The notes beneath the pieces are model-generated. The model was given only the letters and a program-made list of their open reading frames with translations. It was not told where the DNA came from and did not search any database. A stretch of DNA of 64,000 nt from NCBI GenBank assembly GCA_963819845.1, contig CAWFXQ010000012.1:124001-188000 (forward strand), read 5' to 3'. Shown piece by piece: positions 1-8,181 of the stretch (positions are counted from its first letter, which is position 1; each line of letters begins with the position of its first letter). The stretch comes from DATAGF01 sp963819845 (GTDB lineage Bacteria > Actinomycetota > Thermoleophilia > Miltoncostaeales > Miltoncostaeaceae). A program made the position numbers and the translations under genes.

Positions 1-322
1 CGTCGAAGGTGGCCCGAGGCAGCGAGGCCAGGTCGAGCCACGAGCCGGACCCGATCATGGCGGTCCATCCCACCGACGCGTCGGCCCGGGCGAGCTCCTC
101 GTACACGCGCATGGCGCCGGGGAGGTCGGCGCCGACGCCCCCGTGGCTCGCCGGTCGCAGCACCCGGAACACGCCCGCTGCGACCAGGTCGTCGAGCAGG
201 TCGCGGGGCACGCGCCGGGCGGTCTCGGTCTCGGCAGCGCGGGCGGCGATGGACGGCCCGAGGCGGCGCGCCGCGTCCAGCACGTCCTGCTGGGTCCCGA
301 TGGGGGCGTCCGCGGTGGTCAT
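1..322 (-). CDS. Acyl-CoA dehydrogenase-like flavin monooxygenase, N-terminal part (runs off window)
   Basis: Only the first 107 residues lie in the window. The ATG is at 322 and the frame stays open to base 1. The pattern is that of the N-terminal helical domain of acyl-CoA dehydrogenase-like flavoproteins: a helix ending in RRVPRDLLDDLVAAGVFRVL, then RPASHGGVG, and later ELARADASVGW. This resembles HsaA/DszC-type FMNH2-dependent hydroxylases, whose partner reductase supplies reduced flavin. The active-site half is outside the window, so the substrate cannot be judged. A perfect 16-bp palindrome lies 73 bases upstream of the start and is a good operator candidate. The LuxR regulator gene just upstream is the obvious possible controller (inference). 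Confidence 0.7.
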   Translation of the reverse strand, partial: MTTADAPIGTQQDVLDAARRLGPSIAARAAETETARRVPRDLLDDLVAAGVFRVLRPASHGGVGADLPGAMRVYEELARADASVGWTAMIGSGSWLDLASLPRATFD

Positions 323-394
323 CGGCTCCGATGATGACCGCGCGAGGATGCGCGCGCTTCGGCCGAACCACCCAACCGCGACGTCCGCGGCGGA

Positions 395-410
395 TGGGTG
401 ATTTCACCCA
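395..410. promoter_or_regulatory. Palindromic operator candidate TGGGTGA-TT-TCACCCA
   Basis: Seven-base arms are perfectly complementary around a 2-bp centre. The site lies between the 3' end of the LuxR gene and the start of the flavoprotein gene at 322, with both genes on the minus strand. Perfect dyads of this size are rare in such GC-rich intergenic DNA. It is too short and lacks a T run, so it is not a convincing terminator. Binding of the neighbouring LuxR protein is an inference. Confidence 0.5.
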
Positions 411-419
411 CGGACTCGC

Positions 420-2021
420 TCAGACCAGCTCGTGCTCGTATGCGTACGCCGTCGCCGCGGCGCGCGAGGAGACGTGCAGCTTGGTGAAGAGGTTGCTCAC
501 GTGGCGGTTGACCGTTCGCGGGCTCAGGCCGAGCCGGGCGGCGATCGCCTTGTTGCTCTCGCCCGTCGCGAGCCGCCGGAGCACCTGGAGCTCGCGGGGC
601 GTCAGGCCGTGCCCGCCGCCGGCGTCGGCGGCGCCCAGCCGCGCGAGCTCGGCGCGCGCCGCGTCGAGCTCCAGCTCGGCGGTCGCGTCGTCGCCCGACG
701 TCCGGGAGGCTTCGGCGAGCAGCAGGCGCGCGCGCGCCGCCTCGTAGGGCGCGTCGAGCTCGAGCCAGAGCCGGGACGCATGGCGGAGCAGCGGTGCCGC
801 GGCACGCGCGTCCCCGCCGGTGAGCGCGACCGCGCCGCGCGCCTCCGCGGCGCAGGCGAGCAGCATGGTCCGCCCGTTGCGCCGGGCGATCTCGTCGAGC
901 TCGTCGCAGGCGGCCCCCGCGCCGTCGAGGTCTCCGGCGGCGAGCGCGATCTCGACGGAGGCGGGCAGGAGCCGGGCGCGCTCGGCCCAGCGGCCGGCCC
1001 CGTCGAGCGCGGCGGCGATGGCCGCCGCCGCGGCCTCGACCCGGCCCTGCGCCAGGCGAATCAGCGCGAGGCCGGGCTGCGGCTCTCGCCCGTTCCGGCT
1101 GGCGTCCCGGAACGCCTCCTGGGCGCCGTCCAGGTCGCCCCGGACCCGCAGGATCTCGCCGCACCGGTACGCGGCTTCGCCGGCGACCCTCCGGTCCCCC
1201 CTCTCCTCGAAGCGCTCGCGGGCGCGCCGCGCCTCGGCCAGCGCGTCGTCCCAGGCGCCGCGGACCTGCAGGATCTCGGCGCGGTGGATGAGGCAGGTGC
1301 CCGTGAACGGGACGAGGTCCGGCTGGTGCGCGCACCATTCCGTCAGCGCCACGGTCCACTCGCGGGCGCGGGCCAGCTCGCAGGTGACGTGGCAGCCCTC
1401 GATGACGCTGCAGTAGACGAGCCCCGTCGCGACCGGCGACAGCTCCCCGTCGGCCGCGGCCACCATGGCCTCGTCGAGCGCCGCGATGCCCTCGTCGGCC
1501 GACCCCTCCTCGATGAGCGTCCGTCCGAGGTCGATGAGCCCGAGCGCGACCAGGTCGGGATCGCCGAAGCGCCGGCCGGCGGCCACCGCGTCCGCGGCGG
1601 CGGCGCCCGCGGCGGGCCAGTCGCCCGCGCCCATGCAGCGGAACGCGTCGGCGGATGCGAGGTAGCCGCGCTCGACGCAGTCTCCGGCCGAATCGTCCAC
1701 CAGCCGGCGTGCACGCCCGAGCCATCCGGTCGAGCGGCCGACCTCGCCGCGGATCATCAGGTGCACCGCCAGCCAGAACGCGGCGCGCACGGCGCTCGCG
1801 CGGTCGCCGTCCCTGAGGTGGGCGTCGTGGGCGCGCGCGAGCGCGCCGAGCTGCTCGTCGTCGCGGCCGAGCATGTAGGCCGCCACCGCCAGGCGCTCCA
1901 GGTCGTCGGCGGCGAGCGGCCCCGACTCGTCCAGGTCGCGGAGTAGCTCGTGCGCCCGCGTCCACGCGCGTCGTCCATATGCCGCGCGGGCGGTCGTGAG
2001 AACGTCGGCGTCCATCTGCAT
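420..2021 (-). CDS. LuxR-family transcriptional regulator with TPR-like sensor region
   Basis: Protein of about 533 residues. Residues 1-450 are alanine-rich helical repeats of TPR type, as in LAL/MalT-like regulators, but no Walker A ATPase motif is visible. A GerE/LuxR helix-turn-helix follows at about 470-530 (LTPRELQVLRRLATGESNKA, then AARLGLSPRTVNRHVSNLF). The C-terminus ends right after the HTH, as is usual. Start choice: in-frame ATGs occur at 2042, 2033, 2021 and 2015. 2021 has a short GAGG five bases upstream and is preferred, but the call is weak. It probably regulates the flavoprotein gene downstream; the inducer is unknown. Confidence 0.8.
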   Translation of the reverse strand: MQMDADVLTTARAAYGRRAWTRAHELLRDLDESGPLAADDLERLAVAAYMLGRDDEQLGALARAHDAHLRDGDRASAVRAAFWLAVHLMIRGEVGRSTGWLGRARRLVDDSAGDCVERGYLASADAFRCMGAGDWPAAGAAAADAVAAGRRFGDPDLVALGLIDLGRTLIEEGSADEGIAALDEAMVAAADGELSPVATGLVYCSVIEGCHVTCELARAREWTVALTEWCAHQPDLVPFTGTCLIHRAEILQVRGAWDDALAEARRARERFEERGDRRVAGEAAYRCGEILRVRGDLDGAQEAFRDASRNGREPQPGLALIRLAQGRVEAAAAAIAAALDGAGRWAERARLLPASVEIALAAGDLDGAGAACDELDEIARRNGRTMLLACAAEARGAVALTGGDARAAAPLLRHASRLWLELDAPYEAARARLLLAEASRTSGDDATAELELDAARAELARLGAADAGGGHGLTPRELQVLRRLATGESNKAIAARLGLSPRTVNRHVSNLFTKLHVSSRAAATAYAYEHELV

Positions 2022-2077
2022 TGCGCCTCGCATCGCCACCATACTCGGGTCGCGATCACGCGCCGGCGACGACGCCG

Positions 2078-2462
2078 CTACGCCTGCGCGACCAGCTCCT
2101 GCACCGCCCAGCGGTTCCCGTCGGGGTCGGCGAAGAAGACGAAGCGCCCCCAGGGGAAGTCCTGGACCTCCGACACGTTCGACGCCGCGGCCGGCGAGCG
2201 CCGCCCGGGCCGCCTCGATGTCGTTGACCACAAGCTGCAGCCCCTCGAGCGAGCCGGGCGGCATGCCGGTCAGGCCCCTGCCGATGGAGATGGAGGTGGC
2301 GGACCCGGGCGGGGTGAGCTGCACGAAGCGGATCTCGTCGCTCACGGTGTGGTCGTGGTCGGCGCTGAAGCCGGCGCGCTCGACGTAGAACTCCTTGGCC
2401 CGGTCCACGTCCGAGACCGGCACGGGGACCAGCTCCAGGCGCATCTCGACGGTCTGCGGCAT
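2078..2462 (-). CDS. VOC (glyoxalase/bleomycin-resistance) superfamily protein, broken by one extra base
   Basis: Single VOC domain of about 127 residues once corrected. The N-terminus (VPVSDVDRAKEFYVERAGF) is the first beta-alpha-beta unit. In the second frame SEVQDFPWGRFVFFADPDGN and WAVQELVAQA then a TAG stop complete the fold. The two frames join around 2176-2182, where one base too many is present; the span of 385 bases is 3n+1, as expected. Conservation is intact on both sides of the break, so sequencing error is more likely than decay. The ATG at 2462 follows GGAGGAGGAG. The gene is divergent from the MarR gene and probably under the same operator. The ligand is unknown; relatives include resistance and dioxygenase-like proteins. 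Confidence 0.8.
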
Positions 2463-2486
2463 CGTGCTCCTCCTCCTCGCCTGCGG

Positions 2487-2529
2487 TTGGGATAGACTCC
2501 CTCTGTCGCTATATATCTTAGCAGCTAAG
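2487..2529 (+). promoter_or_regulatory. Promoter of the marR gene with overlapping MarR-type operator
   Basis: TTGGGA (2487-2492), 17 bases, TATATA (2510-2515) matches the primary sigma consensus closely, the best promoter in the window. It is followed at once by CTTAGC-A-GCTAAG (2517-2529), a perfect 13-bp dyad that would sit on the transcription start. TTAGC/GCTAA dyads are typical MarR-family operators. The arrangement implies autorepression and probably co-control of the divergent VOC gene. AAGG at 2527-2530 is the only Shine-Dalgarno-like element before the TTG start at 2534. Confidence 0.75.
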
Positions 2530-2533
2530 GTAC

Positions 2534-3009
2534 TTGGCCCGCAAGACGAAATCCGAGCTCATCGACGAGCTGATCGGGGCGTACCGCGCCAACGTGGCGC
2601 AGGACAACGCCTTCGACGCCCTGGCCGCCGGGCGCCTGGGGATCAGCCGCACCGACCTGGGCTGCCTGGACATCGTCGAGGCCCGGGGGGCGCCACCCCG
2701 GGCGAGCTCGCGACGGCGTCCGGGCTGACCACCGGCGCGATCACGGGGGTGCTCGACCGACTCGAGGACGCCGGCCTCGTGCGGCGCGAGCCCGACGCGC
2801 ACGACCGGCGCCGGGTGAACGTGGTCGCCACCGAGCAGCACTACGCGCGGTCGGAGGAGATCTGGGGGCCTTTGATGGAGGACTGGCACCGGGCGCTCGG
2901 GCGCCTGCCGTCCGAGGAGCTGCGCGCGATCGCCGAGTTCCTGAGGGCCACGGCCGAGCTGGGCGCCCGGCACGCGGAGCGGCTGCGCGACGATCCTCCG
3001 CTTGGGTAG
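2534..3009 (+). CDS. MarR-family transcriptional regulator, interrupted by an indel in a G run
   Basis: TTG start at 2534 (ARKTKSELIDELIGAYRANV). The frame closes early because the run of six G at 2685-2690 is one short (or two long). In the other frame GGATPGELATASGLTTGAIT, then VLDRLEDAGLVRREPDAHDR, is an unmistakable MarR winged helix with recognition helix and DxRR wing. Corrected length is about 158 residues, normal for the family. Helices flanking the wHTH form the dimer interface. The gene is divergent from the VOC gene with its operator between them. The homopolymer position of the break suggests a sequence error. Confidence 0.85.
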
Positions 3010-3093
3010 CATCGTCACCCTGACCGTGCGCCGGCTCGCCGTCGTGCGCGCCCTGTCACCATCGCGGTGACACTCCGCCGAAGGGAAGGACCG

Positions 3094-4573
3094 ATGCCGC
3101 CACCCGTCGATGCCCCCGCCGCTCCGCGGACGCTGAACAACTACGTCGGGGGGGCGTGGGTGTCCCCGAGCGCCGACGAGATGCTCGTGACCCGCAACCC
3201 GGCCACCGGCGAGGACCTGGCCCGCGTGCCCCTCTCGGGCGCCGCCGACGTCGAGCGGGCCGTGGCGGCCGCCCGCGCCGCCCAGCCGGAGTGGGCGGCG
3301 ACGCCGGTGCTCGCGCGCGCCCGCGCCCTGATGGACCTGCGCCAGGTGCTGGTGGCCCACCAGGACGAGCTCGCCCGGCTGGTCGCGACCGACATGGGCA
3401 AGACGGTCCCGGACGCCTTCGCGGAGATGGGCCGCGGCATCGAGTCGGTCGAGGCGGCCATCGCCGCCCCCCACCTGCTCAAGGGCGAGACGCTCGAGGG
3501 CGTCTCGCGCGGGATCGACGTGGAGAGCTTCAACCAGCCCGTGGGCGTGGTGGCGGCGATCACGCCGTTCAACTTCCCCGCGATGGTGCCGCTGTGGTTC
3601 ATCCCCTACGCGATCGTCTGCGGCAACACGATCGTGCTGAAGCCCTCCGAGCAGGACCCTCTGGGGCCCGAGCGCATCGTGGAGCTGATCGGCGAGATCG
3701 ACGCGATCCCGCCCGGCGTCGTGAACCTGGTGCACGGCGCCCACGACGCGGTCAACGGCCTGCTCGACTCGGACGGGGTTCGACGCGGTGTCGTTCGTGG
3801 GCTCGGCGACGGTCGCCGAGTACGTCGCCTCGCGGGCGATCGCGACCGGCAAGCGCGTGCAGGCGCTCGGCGGCGCCAAGAACTCCATGATCGTGATGCC
3901 CGACGCCGAGCCCGACACCATGGTGAAGGGCGTCTCGAGCTCCGCCTTCGGGGGCGCCGGCCAGCGCTGCCTGGCCGGCTCGGTGGCGCTGCTGGTCGGC
4001 ACCGGCGCCGAGCAGGACGCCTCGCTGGCGCGCATCGTGGCCGCCGCCGAGGGGCTGCGCGTGGGGCCGGGGCTGGAAGACGCGACCGACGTCTGCCCGG
4101 TGGTGTCGCCCCAGGCCCGGCAGCGCCTGGAGGACGAGATCGGCCAGGCGGCCGAGGACGGCGCGCGGGTCGTGCTCGACGGCCGCGGCGACGGGGGGCC
4201 CGGCGGCTGCGAGCTGGGGCCGACGATCCTCGACCTGGCCGACCCCGAGTCGCGGGCGGGCCGCGAGGAGCTGTTCGGGCCGGTGCTGTCGGTGGTCCGC
4301 GTGCCCGACCTCGACGCGGCCATCGAGTGGAGCAACGGGTCGCGCTACGGCAACTCGGCGATCCTCTTCACCTCGTCCGGCGGCGCGGCCCAGCGCTTCC
4401 GCCAGCGGATCGAGGCCGGGATGCTGGGCGTGAACATCGGCGTCGCGGCGCCGGTCGCCTGGTTCCCGTTCTCCGGATGGAAGGACTCCATGGTCGGCGA
4501 CCTTCACGCCACCGGCAACGACGCCTTCACCTTCTTCACGCGCCGCAAGGTGGTGACCACGCGATGGGCATGA
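3094..4573 (+). CDS. mmsA: CoA-acylating (methyl)malonate-semialdehyde dehydrogenase, broken by one extra G
   Basis: Aldehyde dehydrogenase of about 492 residues once corrected. It converts malonate semialdehyde (from beta-alanine) or methylmalonate semialdehyde to acetyl- or propionyl-CoA with NAD+ and CoA. Visible: NAD-site segment TPFNFPAMVPLWFIPYA near 150, FVGSATVAEY near 235, and the catalytic cysteine in GGAGQRCLAGS near 291. The GQRCLAGS signature is that of the CoA-acylating MMSDH group. ATG at 3094 follows AGGGAAGGA. An extra G in the run 3775-3778 breaks the frame: DSDG then FDAVSFVG is the expected join, and the span is 3n+1. The last bases overlap the aminotransferase start by 10, an operon arrangement. 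Confidence 0.85.
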
Positions 4574-5955
4574 CACACGACGAGCTCCAGACCCTGGCCC
4601 ACGACCACCTGGTCCAGCAGTTCGCGCGCAACGGCGCCTTCGGCCCCGGGGCGGCCGAGCTGCCCGTGTGGGTGCGTGGCGAGGGCTGCGAGGTCATCGA
4701 CAGCCGCGGCGAGCGCTACGTTGACGGCCTGTCGTCCCTGTTCTGCATGCAGCTCGGCTACGACCACGGCGAGGAGATCGCCGAGGCGGCCGCCGAGCAG
4801 CTGCGGGCGATCCCGTTCACGACCAACTGGTTGACGGCGTCGCCGGTCGCGATCGAGCTCGCGGCCGCGCTCGCCGAGCGCGCGCCGGGCGACATCAGCC
4901 ACGCCTTCTTCACCTGCGGCGGGTCGGAGGCGGTCGAGTCGGCCTGGAAGATCGCCCGCCAGCACTTCGTGGTGAAGGGCGAGCCGGAGCGGCGCAAGGT
5001 GATCGCCCGCACCACCGCCTACCACGGCGTCAACCTCGGGGCGCTCGCGATCTCGGGGCTGCCGACCTTCCAGGCGCCCTTCGGGCCGCCTGCCCTGGAG
5101 GTGCGCCACGTCTCCAACACCAACCGCTACCGCCAGCCCGACGCGAACGACGAGCCGGCCTTCTGCGCGCGGCTGCTGGCCGAGATCGAGGCCGTCATCC
5201 AGGAGGAGGGCCCCGAGACGATCGCCATGCTCTCGGCCGAGCCGATCCAGAACGCGGGCGGCTGCTACACGCCTCCGGCCGGCTACTGGCCGGGCCTGCG
5301 CGCGCTGGCCGACGAGTACGGCTTCCTGCTGCACGCCGACGAGGTGATCTCGGGCTTCGGCCGCCTGGGCGAGTACTTCGGCGCCACCCGCTACGGCGGC
5401 GTCCCCGACATCGTGACCCTGGCGAAGGGCCTCACCTCCGGCCACGTGCCCATGGGGGCGGTGATGCTCTCGGAGCGCATCATGGAGGTGCTGCGCGAGC
5501 CGGGCGTGACGCTCATGCACGGCCTCACCTTCGGCGGCCACCCGGTCTGCGCGGCCGTCGCCCTCAAGTCGATCGAGATCTACGAGCGCGAGGGCGTGCT
5601 CGAGCGGGTGCGGGAGCGCACCCCGTACCTCGAGGAGCTGATGGAGGGCCTGCTCGAGATCCCCGCCGTCGGGGACGTGCGCGGCGACGGCTACTTCTGG
5701 GCGGCCGAGATCGTCGCCGACGAGGCCGGCTCGCCCCTGGCCGGCGCCGACAAGGCCCGCTACGTCGGCGAGGTGATGCCGCGCCACCTGGCCCAGCAGC
5801 GGCTCATCGCCCGGCCGGACGGCCGCGGCGACGCCGTCGTGCAGATCGCCCCGATCCTCACCGCCGACGACGCGACCCTCGAGGAGGTCGTCGCGCGCCT
5901 GGGCCGCGCGATCGAGGGCATGGCGGCCGAGATGGACCTGCCGGCGGCCGCCTAG
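4564..5955 (+). CDS. Class III (omega-amino acid) aminotransferase, probable beta-alanine:pyruvate type
   Basis: 463 residues, PLP-dependent fold type I. Landmarks: TCGGSEAVESAWKIARQ (PLP phosphate site, near 117-133), DEVISGFGR near 259 (the Asp that binds the PLP ring nitrogen), and the Schiff-base lysine in TLAKGLTSGHVPMGAV near 287. Expected reaction is transfer of the amino group of beta-alanine or 3-aminoisobutyrate to pyruvate or oxoglutarate. That produces the semialdehyde used by the dehydrogenase encoded just upstream, which overlaps this start by 10 bases. Facing genes encode the two upstream steps of pyrimidine breakdown, which supports the assignment. Its stop shares the CTAG tetranucleotide 5952-5955 with the stop of the convergent LLM gene. 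Confidence 0.9.
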   Translation: MGMTHDELQTLAHDHLVQQFARNGAFGPGAAELPVWVRGEGCEVIDSRGERYVDGLSSLFCMQLGYDHGEEIAEAAAEQLRAIPFTTNWLTASPVAIELAAALAERAPGDISHAFFTCGGSEAVESAWKIARQHFVVKGEPERRKVIARTTAYHGVNLGALAISGLPTFQAPFGPPALEVRHVSNTNRYRQPDANDEPAFCARLLAEIEAVIQEEGPETIAMLSAEPIQNAGGCYTPPAGYWPGLRALADEYGFLLHADEVISGFGRLGEYFGATRYGGVPDIVTLAKGLTSGHVPMGAVMLSERIMEVLREPGVTLMHGLTFGGHPVCAAVALKSIEIYEREGVLERVRERTPYLEELMEGLLEIPAVGDVRGDGYFWAAEIVADEAGSPLAGADKARYVGEVMPRHLAQQRLIARPDGRGDAVVQIAPILTADDATLEEVVARLGRAIEGMAAEMDLPAAA

Positions 5956-6952
5956 CGGAAGGCGGGGATCACGTCGCTCCCGTAGGCGTCGAGGGTCGCC
6001 TCGGGGGCGTCGTGCATGAGGTAGATCGCGAACTGGTCCATGCCGGCGTCGGCCAGCTCGCGCAGCTTGGCGACGTGCTCCTGCGCGGTGCCCAGGACGC
6101 AGAAGCGGTCGACGATCTCGTCCGGGACGAACTCGGTGTCCGGGTTGCCGGCCTGGCCGTGGTGGGAGTAGTCGTAGCCCTTGCGGGCCTCGATGTAGTC
6201 CGTCAGGGCGGCCGGGACCTCGCCGTGGGCGCCGTAGCGCTCGACGATCTCGACGACGTGGTTGCCGACCATCCCGCCGAACCAGCGGCACTGGTCGCGC
6301 TGGTGGGCGCGGTCGTCGCCGACGTAGGCCGGGGCGCAGACCAGCACCGTGATGTCGTCGGGGCTGCGGCCGGCCTCGGCGGCCGCCTCGTGGACGCGCG
6401 CCAGCGTCCACCTGAGGATCGCCGGGTCGGCGAGCTGGAGCACGAAGCCGTCGGCGCAGCGGCCCGACGAGCCCGAGCGCCTTCGGGCCCGTAGGCGGCC
6501 ATCCAGACCTCGAGGCGCCCGTCGCGCACCCAGGGGATGCGCACCTCGTCGCCGTCGGCCCCCGTGATCGCCCGCCCCTCGGCCAGCTCGCGGATCTCGT
6601 GGATCGCCCGCTCGGTCTGGGCCAGCGTGGTGGGCTTGCGGCCGAGCACCCTCAGGGCCGAGTCGCCGCGGCCGATCGCGCAGACGGTGCGGTTGCCGAA
6701 CATGTCGTTGAGCGTCGCGAACACCGACGCCGTCACGCTCGGGTCGCGCGTGGCGGGGTTCGTCACCAGCGGCCCGACCATCATGCGCTCGGTCGCCGAC
6801 AGGATCTGCGAGTGGATGACGTACGGCTCCTGCCAGAGGATGTGGGAGTCGAACGTCCAGGCGTGGGTGAAGCCCAGGCCCTCGGCGCGCCGGAAGAGCT
6901 CGACCAGCCGGCTCGCCGGCGGGTTGGTCTGAAGGGTCAGGCCGAAGTCCAC
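5952..6952 (-). CDS. LLM-class F420-dependent oxidoreductase (TIGR03842-like), two extra bases present
   Basis: Luciferase-like TIM barrel of about 332 residues after correction. The N-terminus from GTG 6952 reads VDFGLTLQTNPPASRLVELF; FTHAWTFDSHILWQEPY and NPATRDPSVTASVFATLNDM follow, and FAIYLMHDAPEATLDAYG closes it. This matches my memory of the F420-dependent CPS_4043 subgroup. Two extra bases, in the C runs near 6462 and 6485, break AAYGPKALGLVGRCADGFVL; the length is 3n+2, as expected. The gene overlaps the hydrolase stop upstream by 16 bases, so it is the third gene of the pyrimidine operon. No known dihydropyrimidine dehydrogenase is in the window, so this enzyme is a candidate for the missing redox step (inference). 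Confidence 0.8.
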
Positions 6953-8181
6953 GGCGCCTCGATCGTCCGCAGGGTCAGGTCGTGCAGCGCCCGGGCCGAG
7001 AGCTCCAGGTCCTCGTCGGCGGTGTCCTCGTCCACCGTGTGGCTGACGCCGCCGATGCTGCGCACGAACAGCATCACCGCCGGGACGCGGCGGGCCATCT
7101 CGGCGGCGTCGTGCAGCGGGCCGCTCGGCAGCCGCGGCGCGGGGGCGCCGGTGAGGTCCTGGATGACCTCGGCCCCGCTCTCCACCAGCCGGGCGTCGAA
7201 GGCCACGGGGGCCTGGGCGAACTGGGGCTCCCACTCCACCGCGCAGCCCTCCTCGGCGGCGATCCGCTCCGACGCCGCGCGCGCCTCGGCGACCATCTCG
7301 GCCACCACGCCGGCGTCGACGGCGCGCTGGTCGAGGGTCAGCTCGCAGAGCCCGTTGAACGCGGTGACGATCCCCGGCGCGACGGTCACGGAGCCCACCG
7401 TGGCGCGGGTCTCGGGCCGCCGCAGCGCGGTCTCGCGGAACTCGGCGGCGCTGCGGGCGGCGGCGAGGAAGGCGTCGCGGCGCGCGTCCATCGGCGTGGA
7501 GCCGGCGTGGGCGTGGGCCCCGCGGAAGCGGACGATGTGGCGCTGGAGCCCGAAGATCCCCGTGACCACCCCCAGGGGGGCGTCGATGCCCTCGAGCACC
7601 GGCCCCTGCTCGATGTGCAGCTCGAGGTAGGCGGCGACGTCGCGCAGCTCGGCTCCGGCGTCGAGCATCCGGTCGAGCTCCACGCCGTGGGCGGCGAGCG
7701 CGTCCGGCAGCGCGACGCCGTCGCGGTCGACCAGGCCCCGCAGCGATTCGGGGTCGAGCGACCCGGCGCAGGCGCTCGACCCCACGAGGCTGCGGCCGAA
7801 GCGCGCCCCCTCCTCGTCGGCCCAGTCGACCAGCCGCAGCGTCAGCGCGGGCCGCGGCCCGGCCGCGACCGCCCGCAGCACCTCCAGGGCGGCCGTGACG
7901 TTGAGGGCGCCATCCAGCCAGCCGCCGTCGGGCACCGAGTCGAGGTGGCCGCCCACGACGACGCTCCGCTCGCTCTCCCCCGGCAGGGTCGCCCAGATGT
8001 TGCCGGCGGGGTCGGTGTGGACCTCGACGCCCGGGATCTCCGCGAGCTGGCCCCGCAGCCAGTCGCGCGCCGCGATCCAGCGGTCGGTCCAGGCGACCCG
8101 CTGGGCCCCGTCCTCGTCGCCGGTCAGCTCCGCCAGCTCGCGCAGGCGCCGGGGGACGACCGGCGCGTTGACCGCCGTCAC
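6937..8181 (-). CDS. M20-type Zn-dependent amidohydrolase, probable N-carbamoyl-beta-alanine hydrolase
   Basis: 414 residues of the hydantoinase/carbamoylase family in the M20 clan. Metal ligands are evident: GGHLDSVPDGGWLDGALN near 75-92 (His and bridging Asp), DEEGARFG near 125 (Glu), HIEQGP near 190 (His), and a late His in GGVSHTVDEDT. The dimerisation lid domain lies in the middle (ETRATVGSVTVAPG). The family hydrolyses N-carbamoyl amino acids, ureidopropionate or allantoate. Its four-base GTGA overlap with the dihydropyrimidinase stop makes N-carbamoyl-beta-alanine (ureidopropionate) the likely substrate, giving beta-alanine, CO2 and ammonia. The GTG start at 8181 is fixed by that coupling. 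Confidence 0.88.
   Translation of the reverse strand: MTAVNAPVVPRRLRELAELTGDEDGAQRVAWTDRWIAARDWLRGQLAEIPGVEVHTDPAGNIWATLPGESERSVVVGGHLDSVPDGGWLDGALNVTAALEVLRAVAAGPRPALTLRLVDWADEEGARFGRSLVGSSACAGSLDPESLRGLVDRDGVALPDALAAHGVELDRMLDAGAELRDVAAYLELHIEQGPVLEGIDAPLGVVTGIFGLQRHIVRFRGAHAHAGSTPMDARRDAFLAAARSAAEFRETALRRPETRATVGSVTVAPGIVTAFNGLCELTLDQRAVDAGVVAEMVAEARAASERIAAEEGCAVEWEPQFAQAPVAFDARLVESGAEVIQDLTGAPAPRLPSGPLHDAAEMARRVPAVMLFVRSIGGVSHTVDEDTADEDLELSARALHDLTLRTIEAPWTSA

Noticed and set aside
420..1946. Long open frames on the strand opposite to clear genes, here and at many other places (for example 30568-36186 minus and 55056-58736 plus).
   Set aside because: At this GC content stop codons are rare in all frames. 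These frames have Arg/Ala/Gly-rich, low-complexity translations, no RBS, and lie over genes with recognisable families.
3775..3778. Programmed ribosomal frameshift in the aldehyde dehydrogenase gene.
   Set aside because: There is no slippery heptamer with stimulator, and similar single-base breaks occur in unrelated genes. Sequencing error is simpler.
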